64,000 nucleotides of DNA from Larix kaempferi (GCA_027924585.1 BSBM01001024.1:5084001-5148000), one strand, 5' to 3'. Numbered from the stretch's first letter, positions 1 through 11,568 are shown. Made by a program: numbers and translations. Notes: generated by a model from the sequence alone, not told the origin.

Positions 1-106
1 ATGCGCCCTGCAGAGAATAGAATTCACCTGGTGAATTGATCAATGCACCCTTCCTGAGACTATTGGATCCTGCAAGACAATAAAATATGAAAGGAATAGA
101 TTGATG

Positions 107-118
107 GCTCTGATACCA
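107..118 (-). other. Primer-binding site, initiator-Met tRNA type
   Basis: The reverse complement is TGGTATCAGAGC, the 12-base complement of the plant initiator-Met tRNA 3' end used by most copia elements. It directly abuts the LTR end at 119, which fixes the LTR boundary and the minus orientation. Confidence 0.8.
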
Positions 119-801
119 TGTGAAAATCAGATCACATCCAAGAACTATTCAAGAAATTACACTCTCTCATATGAAAAATATCACACAACTAGTCAAAGGC
201 ACAAAAATTATGCACAAGAGTAGATTTATGTATTAACTTCTCATGATAAAAATACATCAGCCGACATTATGAAAGTAATAGGATGCTATTAAATAAAATT
301 ACAACAGAAAATCGAATGGCTAAATATGCCAAAAGAATCTCCTAATCATCAGACTTGCTAAATATGCGCATCCCCCCTAGGTGAAAAGTTTACTTTCCAA
401 ATCACTCCAAAAGCTCACGAATTCTCTAATTAGTGATCTGAAGGTGAAATATGGACAAAAAAAATTCCAAATACGAAATTTGGGTGGAAAATACATTAAG
501 GAAATTTTTTGGTGTAAAAAACAGTTTCCTAGGTAGACTAGCTTTTCCCTATGGGGGAAAAAGCAGTAAAACTCCATAAGGGTGCCTTTTCTCCTCAAAT
601 CTTATCCAAAAATTTTAAGGAAATTGCACAAGTGTACTAGGTGTCTTGTGGTACACACCTTGGATGTATTTGAACCTCCCATGTTGCCTTGTGGTCTACA
701 CAATGGCAATTTCCTAATTTATTACGTAGAATTAACCAATAAATGATTAATTAATGCATCTTATGTAAATAAATAAATGGTAGGAAGAATTAATTATTCC
801 A
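119..801 (-). repeat. 5' LTR of the copia element (683 bp)
   Basis: Bounded by TG at 119-120 and CA at 800-801, so TG...CA on either strand. One boundary is set by the PBS. The other is set by the point where the gag reading frame of element G resumes. The 5 bases after the LTR (802-806, AGAAC) should be one target-site copy; its partner is outside the window. Confidence 0.68.
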
Positions 802-1152
802 AGAACCAAATGACCTACAAACTACCTCAAATTCAAATAAAAATGTGTCAGGATCTTCTGAGGTTAAGCCATGGAAGTTTGTCAGGTTATTAGGGTTGAT
901 ATTCTTCATCCTGGCATCCCCAAGAGGTACACTAATGGGAAAAGTGAATAGTTCTCTAGGTTCATCCTCTTCTTCTGCCATAGTAGTGTTTGAGCTAGAG
1001 ATAGCAAGGAAGTTATCTCGGTTTGGATCGTAGCTAGAATCGGCTTCGTCTTCTGAGTTAAGGAATTCAAATTGAGAATGATCAGAACTACTGTTACTCA
1101 TAGGGCGGTTAGGCAGAAAGCATCCAAATCTATCCCTTTGTCGTCGAGGCAT
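802..1152 (-). pseudogene. gag fragment of gypsy element G
   Basis: About 117 codons on the minus strand starting at an ATG at 1,152, about 60 bases inside the PBS. The N-terminus is basic (MPRRQRDR), followed by an acidic Ser/Glu-rich stretch. The last ~30 residues (LTNFHGLTSEDPDTFLFEF...) match the start of a plant Ty3/gypsy gag core domain. The frame is ended by the copia LTR insertion at 801, so the rest of gag and all of pol are absent here and would lie left of the window. This is a disrupted 5' gag fragment, not a host gene. Confidence 0.7.
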
Positions 1153-1210
1153 TGATGGTAAAAAAAGTAAATTTTTTTTCTTTCAAGATGTCCTCTATAG
1201 ATTAAGCACC

Positions 1211-1228
1211 TCCCCGACAGTGGCACCA
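1211..1228 (-). other. Primer-binding site of gypsy element G
   Basis: The minus strand reads TGGTGCCACTGTCGGGGA, close to the TGGCGCCGTTGCCGGGG-type PBS of many plant Ty3/gypsy elements. It lies 5 bases inside the LTR end at 1,234 and about 60 bases before the gag ATG. Confidence 0.65.
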
Positions 1229-1233
1229 AAAAG

Positions 1234-1854
1234 TGGTGGACTCCAGGAATGGGTACCTAATTAAGGTAGCTATACCGGGAGTATACTTTAATTATCAACC
1301 AGGGAGCGTACAAACTTAAGAGGTGCTAAGCACTGTATGTACACTATAGCGTGATCTATGTCGTTAAGGGTGTTTGAATGTATCCAAAAGGTTTCTTTGA
1401 GGGAAATGGAAATATTGCTCTAAAACTAAGAAGCTAAAAATAATCAAAAGAATGCAAATCTATAACCTAAATCTGCTGAAGACTGATAGAACTGGAAATT
1501 TAGACTAGGAATTAAATACTGGAAATCTGAAAATTTAGTCTAGGAATTAAATACTGAAAGCTGGTAATTCAGTCTAGGAATTAAATATTGAAAGCTGGTA
1601 ATTTAGTATAGGAATTAAATACTGTAAGCTGGTAAATCTAATCTAGAAACCTTAATGCTAGAAAACAATCAAATTATATCTATTCCAATCAAGTACTAAA
1701 AGAAATGAATATTATTCTATTCAAATCAAAATGCTGAAATATTTAACTTCTATGGGATCAGACTTAAATAAGGAAAGTATGCATCATATTTGAATCATTA
1801 TTTGGAATTAATAGAAAAATGCTGGAAAATAGATGTAAAATATGCCTACGCAGA
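1234..1854 (-). repeat. LTR of gypsy element G, part 1 (PBS-proximal)
   Basis: Begins TGGTGGACTCC on the plus strand, next to the PBS, and runs to the insertion point of element T at 1,855. The second part of the same LTR appears to resume after T at 16,610. Inside, at about 1,495-1,650, is a roughly 34-bp tandem array: the motif AGGAATTAAATA recurs at about 1,507, 1,542, 1,576 and 1,610. LTR identity is inferred from the PBS and gag, because a second LTR of G is not in the window. Confidence 0.6.
1495..1650. repeat. 34-bp tandem array in the LTR of G
   Basis: Four degenerate units built around AGGAATTAAATACTG, spaced 34-35 bases apart, with spacers resembling GAAAGCTGGTAATTTAGTCT. Confidence 0.75.
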
Positions 1855-2541
1855 TGTTAACAATAAAATTAACACTCTTAATCAAGTGACGGAAGAAGCA
1901 CATTTTTACCATGCACCTGCAGCAGGAAGACATGACACAAGTTCATGCAGAGATGAACCCTCTCTAAGAAATGCATTAAAATGCATTAATTGTGCTTAAA
2001 ATCATTCTAAATGGTGCAAAAAGCCTAAAAACTATGAAAAGTGGGTTTTCAAGTTAAAATAATCTAAAATGGATTATCCCACACTCAAAAGAGAAACCTA
2101 AGGCACATTTCCCAATGATATATAAGAAAGGCTTTGGGGCATGGTAAAGAGACACAAAGGAAGAGCAAAGGAATGCTGGAAAGATTCTGAAGGAGGAGAA
2201 AGAGCTCAAATTCTTCAAAATCAAGGGTGAAGGAAGGGAAGATCATGTCGATGGAGGAAGGATTCATATCTAATGCCATGGTAAGGATGTATTTCTCCAT
2301 TATTCTACTATGAATATATTCAAGTTTCTACCATCTATGAGTTTAAATCTGGTTTATCTTGTATGAATTTAATTATTGGATGGCTTTAGATCTTAAATGT
2401 GTTTGTCTTGATTGATGAATAGATCTAGATCTTTTGGAAATTTGTAATAATCTTTTCAAGTTACTGACATAGGAACTCACCATTCCTTAGGAAGATAGTT
2501 AAATTAGTGTAGACACAACCCTTCACTAAATATTATTATCA
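1855..2541 (+). repeat. 5' LTR of element T (687 bp)
   Basis: Starts TGTTAACAATAAAATTAACA and ends TATTATTATCA. It matches 15,935-16,609 nearly base for base; the clearest difference is an 11-base duplication near 1,975 that is absent from the 3' LTR. A TATATAAG box lies at about 2,118-2,125, so the transcript would start about 30 bases downstream. Confidence 0.88.
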
Positions 2542-2543
2542 GA

Positions 2544-2559
2544 TTGGCGACCATACTGG
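2544..2559 (+). other. Primer-binding site of element T
   Basis: Reads TTGGCGACCATACTGG two bases after the 5' LTR. The same core, GGCGACCATACTGG, is found beside the 5' LTR of element D at 45,250-45,270, so the two share a primer tRNA type. I cannot name the tRNA with certainty. Confidence 0.6.
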
Positions 2560-2744
2560 CTTGTTGAATTTTCTTGATTTTTCATGAATTTTCTTCAAGT
2601 TTTTAGGTGTTCTTCACTAAGATCTGCTCCTTTGTAGCTTAAAGTTCATTAAAATAACCTCATATTTGGCTTGAGAAGCTCAAGATCAGCCTAAATCCAC
2701 CTTTAATTCATCAAATCATCTCACTTTACACTCAAATCTGAGTT

Positions 2745-2985
2745 TCTTGATTTGTTTAAGATCTGGAATTTTGAATTTCTTGATTTGTTTAAGATCTGGA
2801 ATTTTGAATTTCTTGATTTGTTTAAGATCTGGAATTTTGAATTTCTTGATTTGTTCTGAGTTTCTTAGGGTCTGAAATTTTGAATTTCTTGATTTGTTCT
2901 GAGTTTCTTAGGGTCTGAAATTTTGAATTTCTTGATTTGTTCTGAGTTTCTTAGGGTCTGAAACTTTGAATTTCTTGATTTGTGA
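2745..2985. repeat. Tandem array of about 40-45-bp units in the T leader
   Basis: Six tandem copies of a TTGAATTTCTTGATTTGTT unit. The early copies are followed by TAAGATCTGG and the later ones by CTGAGTTTCTTAGGGTCTG, so two subtypes have amplified side by side. Confidence 0.85.
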
Positions 2986-3270
2986 GAGCTGGTCTGCGTG
3001 ATTTCCTTAAACATTCTGGCAAGTTTTTCTTTCATCCCCTGCATATATTTGGAACCTTTAAAGGTCTGTGTTTAAATATTTATTCAGACCTTGCTATGGT
3101 GGTTTCAGATCTTTTAAAATCGATTGTGATGCATTGAGTACACCCTGCCACGATCTAGTGCTATCACCTTTAAACCTGGAGTGTGAGGCGTTAAAAGTTC
3201 TTTAGACTCTGCATTCTAAACCCTGTGTGACTTGTAGATTATTGATTTGGTGAATACGCTACCGGTTTGG

Positions 3271-3460
3271 TTCAAACTCGGCATGCAAACTTTCAAAACC
3301 CAGACTGAATTCCGATCTCTGCATTTGATTTAATTTCTGGGCATTTTGGAATGTGATAAGATTCAAACTTAGCGTGCAAAATTTCAAAACCCTGACTGAA
3401 TTCTGATCTCTGCATTTGATTTAATTTCTAGGCATTTTGGAATGTGATAAGATTCAAACT
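3271..3460. repeat. 91-bp tandem duplication in the T leader
   Basis: The unit beginning TTCAAACT occurs at 3,271 and 3,362 and starts again at 3,453, an exact 91-base spacing. Each copy includes CTGCATTTGATTTAATTTCT and GGCATTTTGGAATGTGATAA. Confidence 0.85.
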
Positions 3461-4184
3461 CACCATGAATAAAAAATCGGCGTAGAAAGTGCCCTGGATT
3501 TTCTCCCTTTTGCATGAAGCTCTACATGAACATTGATGAATGCGTGTAGATGCCCCTCTGCGTGAAGCTCTATGTGTAGAATTCATGTAGATTCCCCTTC
3601 TGCGAGGATACCTATCATTTGATGAATACGTGTAGATGAATGGTGAATGGACACTCTACCTCTGCGTTAACCTCTGTGTCTAGTTGTTGAACCTCTGCAT
3701 GGATTTGACAGAGCTCAGAGTCAAATTTTAGACCTCGGTCTGAGAAAGCTTTAACCCAGCGTAGTGAATCTCAATGTGACACCTTTAACGTTTGATCTGC
3801 ATAGATCTTTTAGCATTTCAACTCTTTAAGCGATGCGTGAAGGTCCCCCATTGCTGCCTGAAGTGTCGAATAATACACGCGGCATACAATGGTTGAATGA
3901 TGTATTGGTTGGGTGAAATTCGAGCACCAACGGCCAGCTAACCCCACATAATATTTTAACCTTTTCGAAATTGTTTAAAACACTCAATCTTTTTTAAAAA
4001 AACAAAAAAAAAACTTTAAATATATATATATAAGTTTCTTATGCCTTTGAACAAGATTGAAGAGTGTTCTTTAAGTTGAAGAGGTGTGTGAAGTGCCTTT
4101 CAAACTTTGCATGATAGGGTTTGGAATAATTTTCATTTGGTTTAAAAAAATCATTTATTATGCATTTTTGAAAAGATTAGAAAA

Positions 4185-4450
4185 GTGTTAAAAAGCTTGA
4201 AAAGTTTTGAAACATTTTGCATAATTTGGATTCAAATCTAAGTGTTAAAAAGCTTGAAAAGTTTTGAAACATTTTGCATAATTTGGATTCAAATCTTAGT
4301 GTTAAAAAGTTTGAAAAGTTTTGAAACATTTTGCATAGTTTGGATTCAAATATTTGTGTTAAAAAGTTTGAAAAGTTTTGAAACATTTTGCATAGTTTGG
4401 ATTCAAATCTTTGTGTTCAAAAATTTGAAAAGTTTTCAAACTTTTCCATA
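4185..4450. repeat. 57-bp tandem array in the T leader
   Basis: GTGTTAAAAAG-type unit starts lie at 4,185, 4,242, 4,299, 4,356 and 4,413, an exact 57-base period over 4.6 copies. Because 57 is a multiple of three, both strands show open frames of 69 codons, which are repeat artefacts. Confidence 0.92.
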
Positions 4451-4780
4451 ATTTCTTTCCAAGTCATTAATTTTGGACTAAAACAAAAAAGAAAAGGAAA
4501 ATTGCAAAATTTTTTACAAAGCTTGAACAGTTTGGATCAAAATTGAGTTATGCTTGCAGTTGTATGATTTTAAAGGAACCATTCACACACGTTTGCATTG
4601 AAGAACACACTTGGAACACCACATGTTGAGATAATTTGAGAGCATTTCTTTCCACAAAACAGAAACAAACTTTAATTAGTTACATTTCGTTTTAAGAGTT
4701 GGATTGCTTTCATGAGTTTCATGCATAATTAGAGAGAATTGCACCTTTAGAGTTCAGTTTTCTTGAGATATATTGTGTAT

Positions 4781-5170
4781 GAGGCACCGTATCCTCTTCA
4801 CTCACATCTTATGATGATCTTGTGAATGAGAAAGCGTATCTTGCGTGTAATAGTTTAGGGGTTGATTTTCAAGCATCTTATATTGAGGCACCGTATCCTC
4901 TTCACTCGCATCTTATGATGATCTTGTGAATGAGAAAGCGTATCTCGCGTGTAATAGTTTAGGGCTTGATTTTCAAGCATCTTATATTGAGGCACCGTAT
5001 CCTCTTCACTCGCATCTTATGATGACCTTGTGAATGAGAAAGTGTATCTCACGTGTAACAGTTTCAAATTTAATTCAAAAGAATTCCAAAGGACTCTACG
5101 TATCCTCTTCACTTGGGATTTCGGGAAATCTTGTGAATGAGAAACATGGATCCCCCATGTAATAGAATTA
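4781..5170. repeat. 104-bp tandem array in the T leader
   Basis: GAGGCACCGTATCCTCTTCA recurs at 4,781, 4,885 and 4,989, a 104-base period. A fourth, degenerate copy starts near 5,094. Each unit carries CTTGTGAATGAGAAAGCGTA. Confidence 0.92.
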
Positions 5171-6241
5171 GATTCATGTTTACTTGAGATAACTATTTGG
5201 ATTACATTGGTCTTCACACATCGATTATTATCCATATTTCAGAAAAAAATTGTGCATGAACATACAACCATCTACTAGAAATTTTGTATGTTTGAAAGAA
5301 GCTCATGAACCTCTAACTCTTCCTTCAGTTAGGATATTCATCGAACTGAAGGATAGCATCGTGAGCATCTTGCATTGCGTGGTTCATTTTGTTTTCGAGT
5401 CGAAACACCATCAGTTTCACTTCCACTCCTAAGACTAAGCAAACTTCCACTAAAAATTGGCGCTTAATCTAAAATTAACAAACTTTTGATTTTCATATCA
5501 CCAACAAGATTAGGTTAGTGCCCTGGATTAGTTTTGGAGAGTTAACACTCCTGGGCTGCAAAACTTTGAAACTAGCATTGATTAAAGAGAGTATCCATTA
5601 TTGCAAAAAACACTTGTCAGGAAAGCGCTTCTGAAACATGCGTCAAGCACGAGGTCAATCTGGATAAGTAAGGGTGGTTCCCCCTTCTTGCTTATTTAGT
5701 GGGACATGAGCTTATCGAAGGGATTCTACGTTCAGTGACAAGTCCTCGAGGTGACATCACTGTTTCTAGAGTTTCTAGTAATAAGAGTTGTCCTCGACTT
5801 ACAACTGTCCGCCTGACCGTCGATTGTGAAGTGGTAACTTTAGTGGATATTCTTAGGATATCACATAGGCTGTTGTGAGTGGGACACTTGCAATACCTGA
5901 GACAAAATTTGGAACTTTTACTCCTTGGGAGAGAGAGTGGTCAGGAACCAACACTTGTACCCTTGGGGATTAAATTTTATTGTAACTGTTTCTCACGCTT
6001 TCGCTCCTAGCAATTGTATGAGGACATGAAATCCCTCAGTAGCTACTAGTTTCAGAATTCCCTACAATCCATGTTTTCACTGAGCTTCGGTTCTTTGGAA
6101 GAGTAAGTTTGCTTCCTTGAAATCTCTAAGGAATTTTTACTGTGTGGACACTTTATTGTGTTGAGTCTAGAAAGCCATAGGATTGTTTGATTCTGTTTTC
6201 AAAAACTTTTTAAACATATCCTTTTATCCATATTCTTCAAA

Positions 6242-9116
6242 GTGGATAATCTTCCGACCCGCCAGTCACGGCGGCATAGAGGCGAGTCACCAGAAATTGA
6301 AGGCCCCACTAGATTGCGGAGACGACTACAAAATACAAGACACTTTGACTTTGAAACCAACACACTTCTAACTTCAATAATCAATAGTAGAGCAGAGACA
6401 CATCAAACAAATACTACAACACCACCTACCTAGGAAAACATAGAAATTGTTGATCGTCTTTCTCCAATTTCAATTGAAACATTAGAAGACAACACTGCAA
6501 ATCCCGTAAATCCACCTCTGACAAATCTTTCAAACCCAGTGGTACTCCACATCAATGAACCTTTGAACACCATCAATCCTCTTGTGGCACACTTGGTACA
6601 CATGCTAAATTCAACATATAATCCCATGGCTTCATCAGGAGCACAAGGGACCACATCAGCACCATCTCAAACAAGTGTTGGAGGTAGCAATACTCCCAAC
6701 ATCCCTATGGCTTCATCAGGAGCATAAGGGACCACATCATCACAACCTCACACGATTGCTGGAGGTAGTAATATTTTCAACTTGACCTCTACCACAACTC
6801 CACGAGTTAGTTTTCCTGCTTCTACCATAAGTTCAACTAGCACTTCAGTGCCAGTTGGTACAGTTTCAGGTTCCAATCCCAGAAGTACATCCACTTTACC
6901 TACAAGAATCCCTACTAGAGGGTCTTCCTTACCAAACTTGGGTTTCCCATATGGTTTGGCTACTCAAGGTCAAAACAATTCAGGAGTTAACCAAAATCCT
7001 ATTGGCATACCAAACATTTTTCCAAATCCTAACCCTGGGGGGAATCCTTCACTTTGGACTCTCAACATCCCTAGTGGGCTTAATGGACCATGGAACACTA
7101 ATGCTAATTGGAGTAATACTCCACAAGTTAGTGGAAGTGCCTCGGGAAACCTTTATCCAAAATTTCCTAGCACAAATCCAAGGGGCAATCCCATTCCCCC
7201 AACAGGCAGCACACCTGGAGGCAACCCATCCACCAACTTCATTCCACCATGGAGTGGGAAAGTTCTAGGAAGTACCCAATCTTCTTGGGCACCACCCCCG
7301 CAAGGGGGAAATAAACCTTAGAATTCTTATCCAAACCAAGGAAACACTCAAGGGAGTGGTAATGTTCCACCAAGTAACCAATCTCAATGGAACATACCCC
7401 TGCAAGGGGGAAATCCACCCATGAATCCCAACCAACAATGGAGTGGTAATGTTCCAACAAGTAACCAATATCAATGGAACATACCCCCGAAGGGGGAAAT
7501 CCACCCATTAATCCTATGCCATAGTGGGGTGTCAATGTTCCACCAAGTATCCATCCTCAATGGAACATACCTCCACAAGGGGGCAATCCATACATGCATC
7601 CTATCCCACAATGGAATGGACAATATTCAGGAAATAACCCACCTTTTTGGATGCAATCTCCGCAAGGAGGTAACCCTGCTTGGAATGATTTTCAAGACCA
7701 AGGACCACAACAGTGGAGTCATCAAGCTTCACCTGGATATCAAGCATTTGCTCCGGCATCATCCAAGTCACCATTTCTAGCTACATTGAATCTACCAGAT
7801 TTATCCCGGCTGACCAATGACCCTGTTCTACATTTGAATGGGTGGCCAACCATACCAACCAAACTACCCTCAGACATACCCAAGTTTGACGGAAAACCAG
7901 GGGAAGATCCATCAAATCATGTGATGACATTCCATTTGTGGTGCTCATCCAATTCCCTAGTTGATGATAGTACTAGGTTGAGGTTGTTTCAGCGGACCCT
8001 AACCGAAAATGGTGCGAAATGGTACATTGAGTTTCCCCGCAATACATTCACAGAATTTTCATCCTTAGTTATGGCATTTTTGACACATTTTCAATTACCT
8101 ATCCGCTATGAGACGGGAACTTAACTTTTAACTTCACTTAGGCAATCCACCGCTACTCACATCTCGGATCATATCCACGAGTGGAGGAGACGTCGAAGGC
8201 TTATAAAAGATGAAATCCCTGATCAATTCTTAGCAAATTGGTTCATTAAATCACTATCTCCTATTCGTGCTAAAGATGTAGCCATGTCAAGAGCCATGAC
8301 TGAAGAACAACTCATTCAGAGTGCTCACCATATGGATTTAGTATACTCCCAATCGGGCACACTTTATGATTTAACACCCCATGCTGTAAGACCTGCATCT
8401 GATCCAGCTAGGCCGCCAAAAGGACCTCATACCGATGGTGTGATTGGATCTGTGAACCAACTTGAATAGATTACCCAGCAATTGGGACAAATGTCAGTTC
8501 AAAACCCGCAACCCACAGCTGGCCAGGCAACTTAACAAGCTGCAACTCCTTCCCAAACTTCCGAAGTCCTTACGGTTCAAACTGTGGACCCAAAAGGAAA
8601 AAAAAGAAGCAAAATAAGAAACCTAATGCAAACCCTAGGACAAGAGAGGCACCTAAGGTGAATAACCCCACAGGAGGCAATCAAGAAAATAGAAAAAACA
8701 AATATCCTTGCAAAATTTGCAAAAAAGATCATCCTACTCATCTTTGTCCTCATATGGATGATATTCATCGCATGTTAGCACAACGAGGAGGGAAAAAACC
8801 ACAACTTGTTGTCCTAACTCAACCCTTCCCCCAGCAACAACAAATGGTTGTTGTGGCGCCAGTACCTCCACCAGGAGGGAACCAGGCAAACCCCCCACCG
8901 GGGGGCAATCCACCCAACGCAAATATCTTCACAATTGGTGAACAGAAAATCCATATCCAAACTAGGGCCCGTTCTTACGGCATACCTTCAAGAGATGCTG
9001 AAGCAACTGGATCTAAGCCAAGTGGTTTTCTAAATATTGAAAAACCAACCATAGACATGGTGCCTCGACCTCCAAAAGGGGTCCTCCGCAAAACAACACA
9101 CAATCCCAATGTGTGA
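6242..9116 (+). pseudogene. gag of element T (broken)
   Basis: Capsid/nucleocapsid gene of the Tat-like element. The start ATG at 6,242 opens an Arg-rich N-terminus (MDNLPTRQSRRHRGE). It is followed by a long Ser/Thr/Pro/Gly/Asn-rich region with an 86-87-bp coding repeat (7,330-7,620), then the gag core at about 7,775-8,110 and 8,125-8,465. A CCHC-type zinc knuckle lies at 8,709-8,747 with spacing C-x2-C-x3-H-x4-C. The frame is broken by in-frame stops near 6,431, 6,725, 7,319, 8,122, 8,467 and 8,533, plus at least one frameshift near 7,490. Two of the stops look like C-to-T changes of Gln codons. The product would form the cytoplasmic virus-like particle; now a pseudogene. Confidence 0.82.
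7330..7620 (+). repeat. 86-87-bp coding minisatellite within T gag
   Basis: GGAACATAC recurs at 7,389, 7,476 and 7,562 with CAAGGGGG and GGTAATGTTCCA blocks between. Units encode about 29 residues rich in Pro, Gly, Asn, Gln and Trp (QWNIPP, GGNPP). The third unit is out of frame. Confidence 0.82.
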
Positions 9117-9119
9117 GCT

Positions 9120-10463
9120 GCTCAAAACTACAATGTGGTTGAATATTTAGCTCAAGCCCCTTGTGCAATGTCTGCCTTGGAGGTGTTGCAAAGTTGTCCC
9201 ATTCAGCGGAAAGCACTTTTGTCTGCCATCGGTGCTATTGATCCATCAGATACCAATTTAATCACATTTGACTTAAAATAGCCCACATGTAGGCTTCCCT
9301 CACAAATTGTTTTCCAAATTAAAGTAACTTCACATGGGAAGAAGATTTTTTGAACCATTGTGGATGAAGGAGCCTCCACTTGTGTCATGTCCATAGCTTG
9401 TTGGAAATATTTGGGATCACCCACCTTAGTACCATCCCACACAATACTCAAGGCATTTGATGGACATTCGCTCCCACCTCATGTACTTATCTTGGCTTGC
9501 CCATTCGAACTGGGGGGAAAAACAGTTCAAGTAGATGTCGAGGTAGTGGATGCACCCATAGACTACAATTTTCTATTGGGACGCAGTTGGATACACAAGA
9601 TGACAGCGATAGTGTCTTCCGTATTCCGAGTCATTCGGTTCCCCCACCAAGGGAAGATTGTTACAATTGATCAACTAGATTACTGCTCACCTGAAACTAG
9701 TATCCATTCAAATGTACCTTATGTAGGGGATGGAATGACGGTTATTCAAGATGTTGGGGTAGGAATGTTTAAAGACTCGTCCCTTTTGGGAACTTTTCCA
9801 CTTCTACCACCAATATTGACCCCTAACATTGCTCCAATTTTCACCATAACATCAGAGGTATACTTTCCATTAATATTTTTCCCTCATTCTGTTTCGGAGG
9901 TCGGTTCCACCTCATCGGTTGGGACCTCCAAATAAAACACCTTAGATGAATATAATGATGGCAAGATACATACTTCTGCACACCATGAGGAAATGGAGAG
10001 TAGTGTTCTTTTTTCTTCCGCGGAGCTCGCTTATCAAGCTATTCAAATGGCTTCGGTAGAACCGGATCAAAACCCTCCTAAGATAGAGGGGTATGATCCC
10101 TATACTTCACCTGTTTGGGCCTTGAACTCTCAAAGTAACCATGATCTCCTAGATCAGACTTTCTCTTCGGATGAAGCCATCTTAGAGGCTATGAACATAT
10201 CAGAACGACCCTGGGACGATATGCATCACAAATCCTCGTTTCTTCCTAAGATCGATTCATTAGAAGTTAAACCTGAAAATATTTACTTCGATGATGACAT
10301 TAGCAAGTACCCATGCCTTGACCAAGTTCACAATGTGATTTCAGAAGGAAATTGGCCGAAAAGGTTCTACATTGATGATGACATTAGTAAATACCAATGC
10401 CCTATCCTGATACACAATGTGAGTTCAGAAGGTAATTTGGCGAACATTTCGAAAACCATCTGA
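9120..10463 (+). pseudogene. Protease and linker of element T
   Basis: Retropepsin-like aspartic protease followed by a linker to RT. The frame runs from 9,120 with stops near 9,280 and 9,350. The motif DEGASTC at 9,363-9,383 sits where retroelement proteases have D-T/S-G, and the Asp is kept. A downstream hydrophobic LLGRSWI motif (about 9,570-9,595) matches the second conserved block of such proteases. From 9,640 to 10,463 the sequence encodes an acidic linker without recognisable domain, including two similar DDDISKYxCP segments at about 10,290 and 10,375. It would process the Gag-Pol polyprotein. A stop at 9,933 splits it. Confidence 0.75.
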
Positions 10464-11568
10464 ATTGATATATCTATCAAACCTGGTGTTGTTGAGCACA
10501 TCAACATAGGTGAGAATTGTTCTCCTGAAGAAATAAAATTTTACACTGCTTTATTTAAAAAGTATCGTGATGTGTTCGCATTGTCTTATGCATAAATGCC
10601 AGGCATCGATCCCAGCATCGTAAAACATGAAATAAAAAATGATCCCAATGTTAAACCTATGCGGCAAAAACTACGTCCAATGAACCCTAAGAAATCAGCT
10701 GCCATTAAAAGCAGAAGTCGAAAAGCTCTTGAACGTTGGATTCATTTATCTTGTTCCTTTGACTGATTGGGTATCCAACCCTGTTCCAATTAAAAAAAAC
10801 AAGTAACTATCCGGGTTTGTACCGATTTTAGAGATCTAAACTTAGCTTGTCCTAAGGATAACTATCCCACACCCTTCATTGATCAGATCATCGATGAATG
10901 TTCCGAGAATGAAATCTTTTCATTCATGGATGGCTTCTCTGGTTATAACCAAATCCAGATAAAAAAGGAAGATCAACATAAAAACATCTTTTATATTCCC
11001 TTGGGGAACTTTTTCATATCGGAAAATTCCATTCAGTCTTAAAACCGTCGGAGCTACGTTTCAGAGAGTTATGTCATACACATTTCATGGTATTAAAGAT
11101 ATCGTCGAAGTTTACCTTGATGATTTAGCAGCTAAATCTAAAAAGAGAGCTGAACATGGTGCACATTTACAAGCCATATTTGAGCGTTGCCACAAGTACA
11201 ACATTAGGTTAAATCCACATAAATGCATGTTTTGTGTGGACTCTGGGAGGTTACTTGGGTTCGTAGTATCCCAAAAAGGGATCATGGTTGATCCCATCAA
11301 GGTTGAGGAAATACTTCAGTTTCCTTCCCCCAAAAAAATAACTCAACTTCAAAGCCTTCAAGGAAAAGCCAACTACTTGAGAAGATTTGTCGAAAATTTT
11401 CCTAAAAAAGCTAAAGGTTTCATGCATCTCTTAAAACAAGATGCAACATTTACATGGGATGACCAAGCTCAACACTCATTCGATGAACTAAAGAAAGATT
11501 TGGTCTCCACCCCGGTGCTTAGTCCACCGAACTATAATCGAGACTTAGCACAATTGGAATGGTCTTAG
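10464..11568 (+). pseudogene. Reverse transcriptase of element T (frameshifted)
   Basis: Ty3/gypsy RT that would copy the element RNA into DNA in the particle. The N-terminal block (GIDPSIVKHEI, about 10,600-10,640) and the catalytic-Asp block FMDGFSGYNQI (about 10,922-10,955) are readable. The YLDD active site is at 11,113-11,124, followed by the RT connection (FPSPKKITQLQSLQGKANYLRRF, in pieces, 11,315-11,395). Frameshifts occur near 10,710 and 10,990-11,030, with a stop at about 10,595, so only the C-terminal 165 codons (11,071-11,568) are open. The conserved motifs remain intact despite the broken frame. Confidence 0.85.

Larger units (their letters stand above)
1..801 (-). mobile_element. 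Ty1/copia-like LTR retrotransposon, 5' end
   Basis: Minus-strand element whose 5' LTR (119-801) and primer-binding site are in the window; the rest runs off the left edge. The minus strand reads an LTR ending TTTTCACA, immediately followed by TGGTATCAGAGC, the initiator-Met tRNA primer site typical of plant Ty1/copia elements. Bases 1-106 are leader or early internal sequence with no gag readable. The element is inserted in the gag gene of gypsy element G, which is cut off at about 802. The clade assignment rests on the PBS, because no protein domain is visible. Confidence 0.72.
2560..6241 (+). other. Leader of element T: long non-coding, minisatellite-rich
   Basis: About 3.7 kb between PBS and gag with no credible coding sequence; small open frames in it are produced by the repeats. 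It contains at least four unrelated short tandem arrays: about 2,745-2,985, 3,271-3,460 (91 bp), 4,185-4,450 (57 bp) and 4,781-5,170 (104 bp). The 3' part near 5,940-6,000 resembles the leader of element U near 32,240-32,310, which supports a shared origin. Confidence 0.75.

Noticed and set aside
4177-4451. Opposed 69-codon open frames with repeated LKSLKSFETF or MFQNFSNFLT motifs
   Set aside because: They are generated by the 57-bp tandem array, whose period is a multiple of three; no start context or homology.
4781-5170. CRISPR-like direct repeats
   Set aside because: Units are contiguous tandem repeats with no unique spacers, in a plant retrotransposon leader.
7239-7535. 98- and 79-codon minus-strand frames with repeated WNITTPL and WDSW motifs
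   Set aside because: Antisense shadows of the coding repeat in T gag.
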